64,000 nucleotides of DNA from Martelella alba (GTDB lineage: Bacteria > Pseudomonadota > Alphaproteobacteria > Rhizobiales > Rhizobiaceae): positions 310,001 to 374,000 of the forward strand of contig NZ_VHLG01000002.1 in NCBI RefSeq assembly GCF_006516955.1. The letters run 5' to 3'. This document shows, piece after piece, positions 42,631 through 52,117 of this stretch. The stretch's first letter is position 1; every line of letters begins with the position of its first letter. Made by a program: the position numbers and the translations under genes. The notes beneath the pieces were generated by a model. The model searched no databases. It was not told the origin of the DNA and saw only the letters and a program-made list of their open reading frames with translations.

Positions 42631-42751
42631 GTGCGACACCCTCCGCCCGCATGTTTTCGTCTGCTCTGCCCGTCCTCGCGCTTCCGCGCTGCGGTCGAGC
42701 GGGCGGGGCCGGAATTTCCTCGGAGCGAAGTTCAAGCAATAGGTCGGGCAT
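42586..42751. repeat. 45-base direct duplication of the glyS 5' end
   Basis: Bases 42586-42630, the first 15 codons of glyS, recur at 42707-42751 with three changes, 121 bases apart. The upstream copy keeps its ATG (minus strand, 42751), and 14 codons match [14 protein letters not shown]. Because 121 is not a multiple of three, it opens a separate 42-codon frame (42751 down to 42623) that stops within codon 3 of glyS. Confidence 0.9.
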
Positions 42752-42848
42752 GACGGGCTTCTATCGTGTTCTCAAAATGATCGTGACGGGGGTGTTAGCA
42801 AGTCGGCGGGCAAAAGTCATCCGCCAATCAGGCAATGGCTGGACTTTG

Positions 42849-44837
42849 CTACCAGCCACCGCCGCCGCCGCCACCACCGCCGCCACCGGAAAAGCCACCG
42901 CCGGAGGAAAAGCCGGAGGAGGAGGTGTTCTGCGTCGGCATGGACGACGACATGGTCGAGGCCATGGAGGAGGACAAGGCACCGATCTGATCCGACAGGT
43001 GGTGATGACTGAAATCGCCGTGATACCAGTAGGGCGAATAATAGCCGGCTGTCCCCGCAGCAACGGCCGCAGCAAGCCAGGTATCAAAGGTTTTCGACCA
43101 GGGCTTTTCCACGCCGAGCGCCACTGCATAGGGCAGCAGTGTTTCGAAATGCTGCGGCGACATTTTCGGCGCGCTTGCCATGTTCATCCGGTCGGCTTCC
43201 GCCAGCACCAGATATTGCTTCAGCCCGGCGATCTCATCCATCTTCTTGCGCCCGGCAGGCGTCGGCGCTCCCATCAGCGTGAAGAAGACAAGGTTCATCA
43301 GCACGATGCCGCCAACGGAAACAATGACAGCCCAGTCCTCTCCATAAAGCGCATCGGAGAAAAAGGTGAGCATAATGCCGCCGATGGTATGGATGGCGAA
43401 GAAACCGCCAAAGGCGATCAGCAATAGCAGCCGCACAACCAGAAACACGCCGCTCTTGCGCCGGCTGAAGCTTTTGGAGATGGCGGTGGCAAACAGGCCG
43501 ACAAAAATCGCCATGAAAATCGACAGAAACAGGATCGGGATCACCGTATCGCTGATCATGCCGAAGGCCAGAAGCGCAATCACCGAGACGGCGGACAGCG
43601 CCAGGCCGCCACCGATATAGCCGCCATTGGAAACGAAATATTCGCCGCGATGCTCGCCGGTAATCGCCCCGGTAAAGGCGCTGGCCATGGCCGAAACCGA
43701 GCTTGAATGCGCCTTGTCGATAATGAAGACACCGCCGACATTATCAATATCCTTCAGCACCGCGCGCTGACCGGATGGCAGGCTCGGATCGAAGGGTTTT
43801 TCCGTGCGGGTGATCCGCATGCCCTTTTTCGGCTCGTCAATGGTGACAAACCCCTTGACGGCCAGATCGATCACCGTTGCCGCAATCGCATCAAAACGGT
43901 GCGAACCGAAGCCCTGATGCTCGACATACGCAACCAGCCCCGGCGACAGTCCCTCGGGCGGCTCCCAGCGCGGCACGACAACGCCCGGCTTGGGATCGCG
44001 GCCAACCCGCAGCCAGAAAATCATATAATAGGCAAAGACCAGAATGAGACCGCCAAAGCCGATAAAATAATTGCGGTAGTCGTCAAAGAACCACGATGCG
44101 CCCGTTGCCGGATCCGGCCCGGTAATCGCCCCTTTCGGGATGGCGACGACGACGGAAAGCCCCTCTTCAGGCGGAAGCGGCGCTGTTGTGGTGACGGTGA
44201 TCACATTGCCGTTTGTGCTTTCACGCGCGGCCTTGCCGATGGCACCGTAATCCCCGGTGAAGAAATCCGTCTTCAGCGGCGTCACCCCCTCCGGCAGGCG
44301 GATGACCGCCGTGGCCGTTTCAATCGGAAAGGCCCAGAAATTGCCGGTGGCATTCCAGTAGACCTCGTCGTGATCATCGAAATAGCGAAGCTGCCGGTCG
44401 GTATCATAGGTCAGCACATAGGTGTGATCGCCGGGCGGCAGCATGGTATCGGCCGAGCCGATATAGATGCGGATGCCGCCGGAAATGCTTTCCGTATGCC
44501 ACTGGGCCGGCCGGCCATCCAGCGTGACGGATTTAAGGTCAAAGGTGACAGATCCGCTGCGGCCATTGTCCTGCCGGAACTTCAGCGGAAAATCGCGATA
44601 GATGCCACGGCGGATCTGGTCGCCCTCGGCATGAACGGCAATCGTCTCGGTGACATCAAAAAGACCGGAGGGCTTCACCGTCACATCCGAGGAAAAACTG
44701 TTGATCACCTCGGCGGCCCGCGCCGGCAGGACCGGTGCCAGCAAGAGCGCCATAAAGAGAACCGCCAGCATCGCTGGCCGTTTCATGGCCTCAACCAGCA
44801 AATCCGAGGCATTTCTGTTCCGGTCTGCTGTCGCCAT
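42849..44837 (-). CDS. DUF2207 domain membrane protein
   Basis: 662 residues from the ATG at 44837 with GAGGA upstream. There is an N-terminal signal or membrane segment at about 20-42 ([20 protein letters not shown]). The external DUF2207 domain (about 43-245) contains [25 protein letters not shown]. Several membrane segments lie between 250 and 560, and the tail ends in a Gly-rich run before a final Trp. The function is unknown. Homologues are often next to lemA, as here (aroA intervening), and LemA-DUF2207 pairs are thought to act at the cell envelope. Its start lies 11 bases after the aroA stop. Confidence 0.88.
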   Translation of the reverse strand: MATADRNRNASDLLVEAMKRPAMLAVLFMALLLAPVLPARAAEVINSFSSDVTVKPSGLFDVTETIAVHAEGDQIRRGIYRDFPLKFRQDNGRSGSVTFDLKSVTLDGRPAQWHTESISGGIRIYIGSADTMLPPGDHTYVLTYDTDRQLRYFDDHDEVYWNATGNFWAFPIETATAVIRLPEGVTPLKTDFFTGDYGAIGKAARESTNGNVITVTTTAPLPPEEGLSVVVAIPKGAITGPDPATGASWFFDDYRNYFIGFGGLILVFAYYMIFWLRVGRDPKPGVVVPRWEPPEGLSPGLVAYVEHQGFGSHRFDAIAATVIDLAVKGFVTIDEPKKGMRITRTEKPFDPSLPSGQRAVLKDIDNVGGVFIIDKAHSSSVSAMASAFTGAITGEHRGEYFVSNGGYIGGGLALSAVSVIALLAFGMISDTVIPILFLSIFMAIFVGLFATAISKSFSRRKSGVFLVVRLLLLIAFGGFFAIHTIGGIMLTFFSDALYGEDWAVIVSVGGIVLMNLVFFTLMGAPTPAGRKKMDEIAGLKQYLVLAEADRMNMASAPKMSPQHFETLLPYAVALGVEKPWSKTFDTWLAAAVAAGTAGYYSPYWYHGDFSHHHLSDQIGALSSSMASTMSSSMPTQNTSSSGFSSGGGFSGGGGGGGGGGGW

Positions 44838-44848
44838 GGTTTTCGTCC

Positions 44849-46117
44849 TCAATCCTCGAAGGTGACGCCGAGCGTTGCAAGCGCATCCCAGTAGCCGGGA
44901 TAGGTCTTGCCGACGCAGAGCGGATCAAGAATGGTGATGCCGGAAATCTTCAGCCCCGCCAGTGCAAAGCTCATGGCGATGCGGTGATCGGCAAAGGTGT
45001 CGATCTCGGCCGGCAGATGCTGACCGGCAAGGGCCGGATCGGCATGGACGATCAAATCATCGCCCTCTTCTTCTGCCAGCCCCTCGCGGATGGCATTGAG
45101 CCCGAGCGACAGCGCCCGGGTGCGGTCGCATTCCTTCACGCGGAGATTTTCAATGCCGGTAAAGCGCACCGGCGTCTGGTTGAAGGCAGCAAGCACGGCC
45201 AGCGTCGGCACCGCATCCTGCATCTGGCTGCCATCGATCACCGCCGGCATATGCGGGAAAGATGCGATCACCTGATAGGCCCAGGCATCGGGCTGGGTGA
45301 ATTTATCCGCCGCCGTGCCGATATCGATCGCGCCGCCGGTAAGCTTTTCCGCTGCCCAGAGATAGGTGGCGGCAGAAGCATCCGGCTCGATATGGAAATC
45401 GGTCGCCTGATAGCCCGTCGGCTTCACCCGCCAGCTTGCCTCGTCGATCTTTTCCACCGCAGCGCCGAAGGCTGCCATGGCATCAAGCGTCAGATCGACA
45501 TAGCCGCGCGCGCCGATTTCAGAGCCCGTCAGCGCAACAGTGACCGGCTGGTTCGCGCCTTCAGGCGCAAGCGGCGCGGCCATCAGCAGGGCGGAAACAT
45601 ACTGGCTGGAAAGTCCGGCATCAATGTCCACGCGTCCGGTGCCGAAATGGCCATTGCCGTGGATTGTCACCGGCGGGCAGCCGGTCGGGGCAGCCGCATC
45701 AATGCCAAGGCTTCTCAGCGCTTTCACCAAAGGCCCGATCGGGCGCTTGCGCATATGCTCGTCGCCATCGACCACCACCGTGCCGGAGACGCTTGCCACG
45801 GCCGCCGTCAGAAACCGTGTTGCCGTGCCGGCATTGCCGAGAAAGAGCGGATCAACCGGTGCCTGCAGCGCGCCGGAACCGGTGACGACAAAGCTCGTCG
45901 CATCCGGTTCATCCACGATGACGCCCATGGCTTTGAGCGCATTGGCCATGTGACGGGTGTCATCGCTCTTCAGCGCGCCGGTCAGCCGGCTTGTGCCTTT
46001 TGACAGGCCGGCGAGCAACAGCGCGCGATTGGTGATGGATTTCGAACCGGGCGGGCTGACATGGCCGGAAAGCGCATGCTCCGGCGGAATGACGGTCAGC
46101 CTGTCTTTGTCAGTCAT
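44849..46117 (-). CDS. aroA: 3-phosphoshikimate 1-carboxyvinyltransferase (EPSP synthase)
   Basis: 422 residues. It joins phosphoenolpyruvate and shikimate-3-phosphate in the shikimate pathway. Motifs are [17 protein letters not shown] near 21, [15 protein letters not shown] near 92, [14 protein letters not shown] near 170, [12 protein letters not shown] near 340, and [15 protein letters not shown] near 382. The PEP loop reads GTATRF, where E. coli has GTAMRP, so the site equivalent to Pro101 is Phe. This differs from the CP4-type enzyme that many rhizobia encode near cmk and rpsA, so this may be a second copy; the window cannot show that. It sits between lemA and DUF2207. Confidence 0.92.
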   Translation of the reverse strand: MTDKDRLTVIPPEHALSGHVSPPGSKSITNRALLLAGLSKGTSRLTGALKSDDTRHMANALKAMGVIVDEPDATSFVVTGSGALQAPVDPLFLGNAGTATRFLTAAVASVSGTVVVDGDEHMRKRPIGPLVKALRSLGIDAAAPTGCPPVTIHGNGHFGTGRVDIDAGLSSQYVSALLMAAPLAPEGANQPVTVALTGSEIGARGYVDLTLDAMAAFGAAVEKIDEASWRVKPTGYQATDFHIEPDASAATYLWAAEKLTGGAIDIGTAADKFTQPDAWAYQVIASFPHMPAVIDGSQMQDAVPTLAVLAAFNQTPVRFTGIENLRVKECDRTRALSLGLNAIREGLAEEEGDDLIVHADPALAGQHLPAEIDTFADHRIAMSFALAGLKISGITILDPLCVGKTYPGYWDALATLGVTFED

Positions 46118-46158
46118 CGGAAATTCGTCCTCAACGGGCCTTCAAGAGACCGGAATGT

Positions 46159-46722
46159 TCAAAAGGAGACCTGCGGCACCGCGCGATCGGCGCTGTTGTC
46201 GATCTCGAAATAGTCTTTCTTGTGAAAGCCGTAGCGGCTGGCAACCATATTGGAGGGAAAGCTCTCGACCTTGACGTTCAGGTCGCGGGCGGCACCGTTA
46301 TAATAACGGCGCGCCATCTGGATCTCGCTCTCGGTCTGTTGCAGCGTCTTCTGCAATTCGGCAAAATTCTGGCTGGCCTTGAGGTCGGGATAGGCTTCGG
46401 CAAGGGCGAAAAGCCGGCCCAACGCCTGGGTCAGCTCGCCTTCGGCAGCAGCGCGTCCCGCCACATCGCCTGCCGGCACGGCCGTCGCCTTGTTGCGCAT
46501 GGCAACCACCTCTTCCAGCGTGCCGCGTTCATGGCTGGCATAGCCCTTGACCGTTTCCACCAGATTGGGAACCAGATCAGCACGGCGCTTCAGCTGCACA
46601 TCAATACCGGACCACCCCTCTTCCGCCATCTGCCGGGCGCTGACAAGGCTGTTATAAAGCGAAATTGCATAAAAGATCACCGCCGCAGCTATGACGACAA
46701 TGACGATAAGGGCGGTCAGCAT
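46159..46722 (-). CDS. lemA: LemA family protein
   Basis: 187 residues. One N-terminal membrane segment (LTALIVIVVIAAAVIFYAISLYN), then a helical bundle with the family pattern YNSLVSARQMAEEGWSGIDVQLKRRADLVPNLVETVKGY and the conserved YNGAARDLNVKVESFPSNMVA near 140. Known as an envelope protein of uncertain role. It is 86 bases downstream of glyQ and 42 bases upstream of aroA, so it is in the same unit. Confidence 0.95.
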   Translation of the reverse strand: MLTALIVIVVIAAAVIFYAISLYNSLVSARQMAEEGWSGIDVQLKRRADLVPNLVETVKGYASHERGTLEEVVAMRNKATAVPAGDVAGRAAAEGELTQALGRLFALAEAYPDLKASQNFAELQKTLQQTESEIQMARRYYNGAARDLNVKVESFPSNMVASRYGFHKKDYFEIDNSADRAVPQVSF

Positions 46723-46807
46723 CGATACTCTCCCTGACTGATCGGAATGAGGCTAGATCGCCGCATCCGCATGTCAATCCTGCATGTCCAACCAAAAGCC
46801 TGATGCT

Positions 46808-47758
46808 TCAGGCCGCTTCGGGTGCATAGCCCCCGGCATCGGTCAAAAGGAACGCCTCGCCGCAGGCCTTGGCCAGCGTGCGCACGCGCAGAATATAGCT
46901 CTGCCGTTCCGTCACCGAGATGACACCGCGCGCATCCAGCAGATTGAAGATATGCGATGCCTTGATGCACTGGTCATAGGCCGGGAACACACATTTATGC
47001 AGCATGCCCGCAGCGGTCGGGTGGCCGGCGTCAAGCAGTGCCTTGCATTCGGCTTCCGCATCAAGGAAATGGCGATGCAGCATCTCGGTATTGGCATATT
47101 CGAAATTGTGCCGCGAATATTCCTGCTCGGTCTGCAGGAAGACATCGCCATAGGTGACCTTTTCGTCGCCCTCTCGGCCGTTGAAATTGAGGTCATAAAC
47201 ATTGTCGACGCCCTGCACATACATGGCAAGCCGCTCCAGACCATAGGTCAGTTCACCGGCCACCGGCGCGCATTCAATACCGCAAACCTGCTGGAAATAG
47301 GTGAACTGCGACACTTCCATGCCATCGCACCAGCATTCCCAGCCAAGCCCCCAGGACCCCGTGGTCGGGTTTTCCCAGTCATCCTCAACGAAGCGGACAT
47401 CATGCAGCAGCGGATCGAGCCCGATCGCTCGCAGCGAGCCGAGATAAAGCTCCTGCAGATCCGGCGGCGAGGGCTTCAGCAGAACCTGATACTGGTAATA
47501 ATGCTGCAAACGGTTCGGGTTTTCACCATAGCGGCCATCGGCCGGGCGGCGCGAGGGCTGCACATAGGCAACATTCCAGCGCTTCGGCCCGAGCGCACGC
47601 AGCGTCGTTGACGGATGCAGCGTACCGGCGCCCACCTCCATGTCATAGGGCTGCAAAATCGCGCAGCCCTTGTCCGCCCAGTAGGACTGGAGCGTCAGGA
47701 TCAGCCCCTGGAAGGAGCGTTTGGGGTGCATATGGGGCGCAATCTCATCCTTAGACAT
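46808..47758 (-). CDS. glyQ: Glycyl-tRNA synthetase alpha subunit
   Basis: 316 residues, the catalytic class II subunit. Signatures include [19 protein letters not shown] near the start, [22 protein letters not shown] near 40, and [22 protein letters not shown] near 125. It forms an alpha2-beta2 enzyme with GlyS, encoded 4 kb downstream. It heads the glyQ-lemA-aroA-DUF2207-glyS run. Confidence 0.97.
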   Translation of the reverse strand: MSKDEIAPHMHPKRSFQGLILTLQSYWADKGCAILQPYDMEVGAGTLHPSTTLRALGPKRWNVAYVQPSRRPADGRYGENPNRLQHYYQYQVLLKPSPPDLQELYLGSLRAIGLDPLLHDVRFVEDDWENPTTGSWGLGWECWCDGMEVSQFTYFQQVCGIECAPVAGELTYGLERLAMYVQGVDNVYDLNFNGREGDEKVTYGDVFLQTEQEYSRHNFEYANTEMLHRHFLDAEAECKALLDAGHPTAAGMLHKCVFPAYDQCIKASHIFNLLDARGVISVTERQSYILRVRTLAKACGEAFLLTDAGGYAPEAA

Positions 47759-47909
47759 GGCGAACCGGCTTTCCTTGGCTTTTCATTCCGGTTGCGGTGA
47801 GTGCCACGGAAGGGCCAAGGGGTCAAGCTTATCGAACGGCAGGGGCCGCAAATCACCCGCCAAACAGGCAATTTCCGGCACCTCACCGCTCAGTTTCGGT
47901 GTAACGGCA

Positions 47910-49400
47910 TCAAGCCTTGGTGGGCAGCGGCCGGAACTCGTCCTTGCTTGGCGTCATCAGGCTGACGATCCAGATGGCGATAAAGGCGGCGATAAAGCCG
48001 GGAATGATCTCATAGACACCGGCACCACCCATAAAGCTCTGATCGAAGCCAAGCGCGATCCAGCCGCCAACCGTCACCGCACCGACAACCAGACCGGCAA
48101 CGGCCCCCCAGCCCGACATGCGCGACCAGGTGAGCGACAGGATGATCAGCGGCCCAAAGGCGGCACCGAAACCGGCCCATGCATGCGATACGAGGCCAAG
48201 AACCTTCGAATCCGGGTTCCAGGCGATCCAGGCAGCGAGCACGGCCACCAGCAGAACGAAGAAGCGGCCGATATTGACCAGTTCCGGCTCGCTGGCATGG
48301 CGGCGCAGGAACAGGCGGTAGAAATCCTCCGTCAGCGAGGAGGACGACACCAGAAGCTGGCTCGAAATCGTGCTCATGACGGCAGCCAGAAGGGCGGCGA
48401 GCAAAAAGCCCGTGATCAGCGGAATGAACAGCTGATGAGCCAGAATGATGAAGATCGTTTCCGGATCGGCAACGGTGATATTGTTGCCAACCACGAAGGA
48501 GCGGCCGAAAATGCCGACGCCGATGGCACCAAGCAGCGAGATCACCATCCACGCCATGCCAATATTGCGCGCTGCCGGAACATCCTTGACGCTGCGCACC
48601 GCCATGAAACGGACGATGATATGCGGCTGGCCGAAATAGCCGAGTCCCCAGGCAACCGCCGAGAGCCAGCCGATCACCGTGACGCCATGGATCATCGACA
48701 GGAAATTCGGGTCGACACTCAGCATACGCGCTTCAGACACACCAAAGCCGCCGGCACGGATGACGACGACGATCGGCATGATCACCAGCGCGACCATCAT
48801 GATGCAGCCCTGAACGAAATCCGTCAGGCTCACCGCCAGAAAACCGCCGATCAGCGTATAGACCAGAACGATCCCCATCGTGATGAGAATGCCGACCTGA
48901 TAGGGGTTCAGCCCCTTGATCGTGACGAGATCCTGAAAGGCGGTATCGAACAGCTTGCCGCCAGCCACCAGACCAGATGCCGTGTAGACCGCGAAAAAGA
49001 CAACGATGACAACGGCTGACACCGTGCGCAGCATGGTCGACCTGCTGGGAAAGCGGTTCGACAGGAATTCGGGGATGGTCAGCGCATTGTCATAGCGTTC
49101 GGTCTGTTCGCGAAGCCTTGGCGCAACGATAACCCAGTTGAAAAACGCCCCGATCACGAGCCCGATGCCGATCCAGCTCTGGGCGAGGCCGCTGACGAAC
49201 AATGCGCCGGGAAGCCCCATCAGTAGCCAGCCACTCATATCCGATGCACCGGCAGAAAGGGCGGCAACAGCCGGCGAGAGCTGGCGGCCGCCAAGAATAT
49301 ATTCTTCCGAACTCGATGTGGATTTGCGCCAGGCGTAAAAACCGATCCCCAGCATCAAAAGAAAATAGATCGACAGGCTGATCCAGATTCCGGTGCTCAT
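47910..49400 (-). CDS. putP: Sodium/proline symporter PutP
   Basis: 496 residues from the ATG at 49400 with GGGGGA upstream; the open frame continues 13 codons further but lacks a better site. About 13 membrane segments in the solute:sodium symporter fold. Characteristic stretches are GGRQLSPAVAALSAGASDMSGWLLMGLPGA near 40-70, LREQTERYDNALTIPEFLSNRF near 100, and SSQLLVSSSSLTEDFYR near 335. It imports proline with sodium. No putA is adjacent. Confidence 0.93.
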   Translation of the reverse strand: MSTGIWISLSIYFLLMLGIGFYAWRKSTSSSEEYILGGRQLSPAVAALSAGASDMSGWLLMGLPGALFVSGLAQSWIGIGLVIGAFFNWVIVAPRLREQTERYDNALTIPEFLSNRFPSRSTMLRTVSAVVIVVFFAVYTASGLVAGGKLFDTAFQDLVTIKGLNPYQVGILITMGIVLVYTLIGGFLAVSLTDFVQGCIMMVALVIMPIVVVIRAGGFGVSEARMLSVDPNFLSMIHGVTVIGWLSAVAWGLGYFGQPHIIVRFMAVRSVKDVPAARNIGMAWMVISLLGAIGVGIFGRSFVVGNNITVADPETIFIILAHQLFIPLITGFLLAALLAAVMSTISSQLLVSSSSLTEDFYRLFLRRHASEPELVNIGRFFVLLVAVLAAWIAWNPDSKVLGLVSHAWAGFGAAFGPLIILSLTWSRMSGWGAVAGLVVGAVTVGGWIALGFDQSFMGGAGVYEIIPGFIAAFIAIWIVSLMTPSKDEFRPLPTKA

Positions 49401-49810
49401 GATCGCGTCCCCCTTCTGTTTGCCGCCCGGCGCGATCAAAAGCTCAGGCGGGGATATCCTTGTTGTCCGGCAAACACACGCAAACCAGCATACAGCTTAC
49501 CGAATCCTCCCGCAAAAGCTGTACCACCCGATCAACCGCTGTCACAACCCTTTTGGAGAATTTCCCCGGCCAGCCCCGTCTGCGTCATTGAGACAGGGCC
49601 TGAAAAACCCGGCATCAATCGCGGCAAGGCTGCAAATTTTCATGAAAAACGCCCGCCGCACCACCGCGCAGGCCTGGCAGCCATAGGCAGGATCGTATCA
49701 CTGCACCACCCGATTTATAAAGGGCCCGATTTATAAAAAGAGAGAAAGACAGGAACTGCAACACTGTGAAAAGCAACTGCAGTCAGCCCGTCCAAGCCCG
49801 TTAAAACAGG
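49401..49810. other. Intergenic region upstream of putP
   Basis: About 410 bases without a supported gene. A direct repeat CCCGATTTATAAA occurs at 49709-49721 and 49725-49737 (16-base period), possibly a regulatory site. Otherwise nothing recognised. Confidence 0.45.
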
Positions 49811-50002
49811 CTATTCCTGATCCTTGCGGACACTGTAGACCCCTGTATCGGGGTCCTTTACCAGAGTTCCGATCGCGCCATTCTTCTTCTCGGCACGGCG
49901 CTGTTCTCCCCGCGCCGTCGTCTTCTCGGCATCAGCGATGAACTTGCGATAAAGCATGTATCCGCCGCCGAAAATAGCAGCCATGACCAGCAATTGCGGC
50001 AT
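49811..50002 (-). CDS. Small single-span membrane protein downstream of sppA
   Basis: 63 residues. Residues 1-18 form a membrane segment (MPQLLVMAAIFGGGYMLY), followed by a basic/charged helix with EKTTARGEQRRAEKKNG and a conserved-looking end LVKDPDTGVYSVRKDQE. Function unknown. It starts 31 bases after the sppA stop, so co-transcription is likely. Confidence 0.7.
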   Translation of the reverse strand: MPQLLVMAAIFGGGYMLYRKFIADAEKTTARGEQRRAEKKNGAIGTLVKDPDTGVYSVRKDQE

Positions 50003-50032
50003 ATGTGCCTCTTTAATCCTGTGAACCGCGCG

Positions 50033-50890
50033 TTAAAGCCCGTAACGCGACCATAATGCACGCTCTTCCGCCTGTTCGGCAAGACCGGCGGCAAGACCTG
50101 CGGCAATCCGTTCGCCGGAAAAATCGACGCCCGGCACCCTGCGCCCCAGAAGCGTGGTCGGGCCGGTGATCAGCTTGAGCTCGACAGTTTCGCCATAGCG
50201 ATCGGCAAGTGTCTTGCGCATATCGCCCATACCATCGACCAGACCGAGCGCGACACCGCGCTTTCCGGTCCAGAACATGCCGGTGAACAGATCCGGATCA
50301 TCGGCAAGCTTTGCACCGCGCCGTTCCTTCACCATATCGATGAAGACGTCGTGGATCTCGCTCTGAAGCGTTTTCAGATAGGTGATGTCACGTTCCTTTT
50401 CCGGCTGGAACGGATCCAGCATCACCTTGTTTTCGCCCGAGGTATAGACGCGCCGCTCGATCCCGAGCTTCTCGATCAGCCCGGTAAAGCCGAAACCACC
50501 CGAAACCACGCCGATGGAACCGACAATTGAAGTGGGATCGACGAAGATCTCATCACCGGCAAGCGCGATCATATAGCCACCCGATGCGGCCACATCCTCA
50601 ACGAAGACAAGTACCTTCTTGTGCTTTTCTTCTGCCAGGAGGCGAATCCGCTCGAAAATCTGCCGTGACTGGACAGGCGATCCACCCGGCGAATTGACCG
50701 AAATGGCGATAACGGGTGCGGATTTGAGCGAAAAGGCCTTTTCCAGCGCGGGCGCAACCGATGCAAGATTGAGTGCCGGCCGGGTGCGTGAACCACCCGC
50801 CATGATGGTGCCGGACAGGCGCACCACGGGAATGATTGTCCGGTCCTTGCGAAACCGCGCTGGCACAAGCCTCTTCAATGCATCCTTCAT
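50033..50890 (-). CDS. sppA: S49 family signal-peptide peptidase SppA-like
   Basis: 285 residues. Serine protease that degrades leftover signal peptides at the inner membrane. The catalytic Ser is in IVGSIGVVSGGFG near 148 and the general-base Lys in SGENKVMLDPF near 178, matching the Ser-Lys dyad of Bacillus-type SppA. NSPGGSPVQSRQIFERIR near 68 is the substrate-binding strand. It is the short form without a clear N-terminal membrane anchor. Upstream is the TrmN6-like gene. Confidence 0.9.
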   Translation of the reverse strand: MKDALKRLVPARFRKDRTIIPVVRLSGTIMAGGSRTRPALNLASVAPALEKAFSLKSAPVIAISVNSPGGSPVQSRQIFERIRLLAEEKHKKVLVFVEDVAASGGYMIALAGDEIFVDPTSIVGSIGVVSGGFGFTGLIEKLGIERRVYTSGENKVMLDPFQPEKERDITYLKTLQSEIHDVFIDMVKERRGAKLADDPDLFTGMFWTGKRGVALGLVDGMGDMRKTLADRYGETVELKLITGPTTLLGRRVPGVDFSGERIAAGLAAGLAEQAEERALWSRYGL

Positions 50891-50995
50891 CGGGTATCCC
50901 TCTCAATCAATGCGTGCCGGTTGTCCGGGCGTGCTAGATGTATGGGCTCGCGCATCAAAGACAAGGGCAGACATGCATGGAAAATAATCTTCGCC

Positions 50996-51787
50996 CTAAA
51001 GGCGTGCATAGGCAGCACGGCCATTATTCAGATCGTCGACATCTTTGCTGAAAGCGTGACCGGAGGTTGCATGCATGACAAGTGCGCTGCGGATATTCAG
51101 CCGCGCCCGTGATCCCTTGACCGCGCTGACCAATATCCGGAAGGCATTTTCGCCCGCCCGGGCATGAATGGGCGTGATCTCCAGCCCGCCGAAACGCTTT
51201 CCACAGGCCTGAATGATTGCGGCGATGGATTGCGGCCGTGCGATCAGCGACAGCGTACCCGACGGCTTCAAAATTGCACCGGCCGTGCGGATCCAGTCCT
51301 CGAACAGATCGCCGGCAATCGCATGGGCATCGCGCTTCAGCGGATCGGGCGTGGCCCGGTCGGACGCATCATTGAAAGGCGGATTCATGATCACATGGTC
51401 GAAACTGTCATCCACAAGACCGGCTGCATTGCGCGCCGCCCCGCGCAGGGTCACATCTGCCTCAAACAGGCTGACACGTTCAGCAATTCCGGCATTTTCG
51501 GCCAGAGCAAGCGTCTTTTCGGCAAAGCCTGCCATGTCGGCAGAGCGCTCGAACAGACAAACATGGGCGTTACGCAACCGCGCGGCAACGGCCATGCCGG
51601 CGCCCCCCGCCCCCGCACCGAGATCGGCAACACGAATTGCCCCCGTACCGGTCACCATGGAGGCCAGAAGCATGGCATCCATGCCAATGCGGTGACCGCG
51701 CCCCTTCGGCTGAACCAGGTAGAAAGCGCCACGATGGAAAGCGTCGACCGTCTCGGTCGCCGCGATGGATTCGGCCGCCGCCCTCAT
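50996..51787 (-). CDS. tRNA1(Val) m6A37-type methyltransferase (TrmN6/YfiC-like)
   Basis: 263 residues. SAM-dependent N6-adenine methyltransferase: Rossmann motif I VADLGAGAGGAGMAVAAR near 52 and catalytic IMNPPFNDAS near 132 (NPPF type). The N-terminal FHRGAFYLVQPKGRGHRIGMDAMLLA is typical of the YfiC group. The substrate tRNA is inferred from family. Its start overlaps the DUF2007 gene by four bases (ATGA), so both are coupled. Confidence 0.85.
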   Translation of the reverse strand: MRAAAESIAATETVDAFHRGAFYLVQPKGRGHRIGMDAMLLASMVTGTGAIRVADLGAGAGGAGMAVAARLRNAHVCLFERSADMAGFAEKTLALAENAGIAERVSLFEADVTLRGAARNAAGLVDDSFDHVIMNPPFNDASDRATPDPLKRDAHAIAGDLFEDWIRTAGAILKPSGTLSLIARPQSIAAIIQACGKRFGGLEITPIHARAGENAFRILVSAVKGSRARLNIRSALVMHATSGHAFSKDVDDLNNGRAAYARL

Positions 51788-52008
51788 TCCTGCCTGAGCT
51801 CCTTTTCCAGCCCGGCATCGACCAGCAATGCGCGCGCCTCCTCGGCATCACCATCATCCACCATAAGCCGACGCGGCAGGAGACCAAGCGAACCTTCGGT
51901 CAGGCTCATGGCCTGATCCGCCACGAAAAAGTGAATCCCGGCCTCTTTCAGCAGGCTTTCCACAAGGCTCAGCAGCACTGCGTCATTTGTGCGCATGAGG
52001 TTGATCAA
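51784..52008 (-). CDS. DUF2007 domain protein
   Basis: 74 residues from a TTG at 52008, which has GGAGAAG at a good distance; the ATG at 51996 is the alternative. The single domain reads MRTNDAVLLSLVESLLKEAGIHFFVAD then RRLMVDDGDAEEARALLVDAG, a ferredoxin-like fold found in small signal-transducing-like proteins. Function unknown. Divergent from ispB. Confidence 0.8.
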   Translation of the reverse strand: MINLMRTNDAVLLSLVESLLKEAGIHFFVADQAMSLTEGSLGLLPRRLMVDDGDAEEARALLVDAGLEKELRQE

Positions 52009-52117
52009 TGACAAGAGCTTCTCCAAGATTTGAGCGTAACGAAACAATTTGCCTCTTGTCGCATCAGGGCTGCCTCCCTATTGTCAGCGACAATTCCGTT
52101 AACAGGAGCGATCAGCC

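Noticed and set aside
42623-42751. 42-codon frame from the duplicated glyS start as a regular gene
   Set aside because: Kept only as a finding: it is a partial copy of glyS with no strong ribosome binding site.
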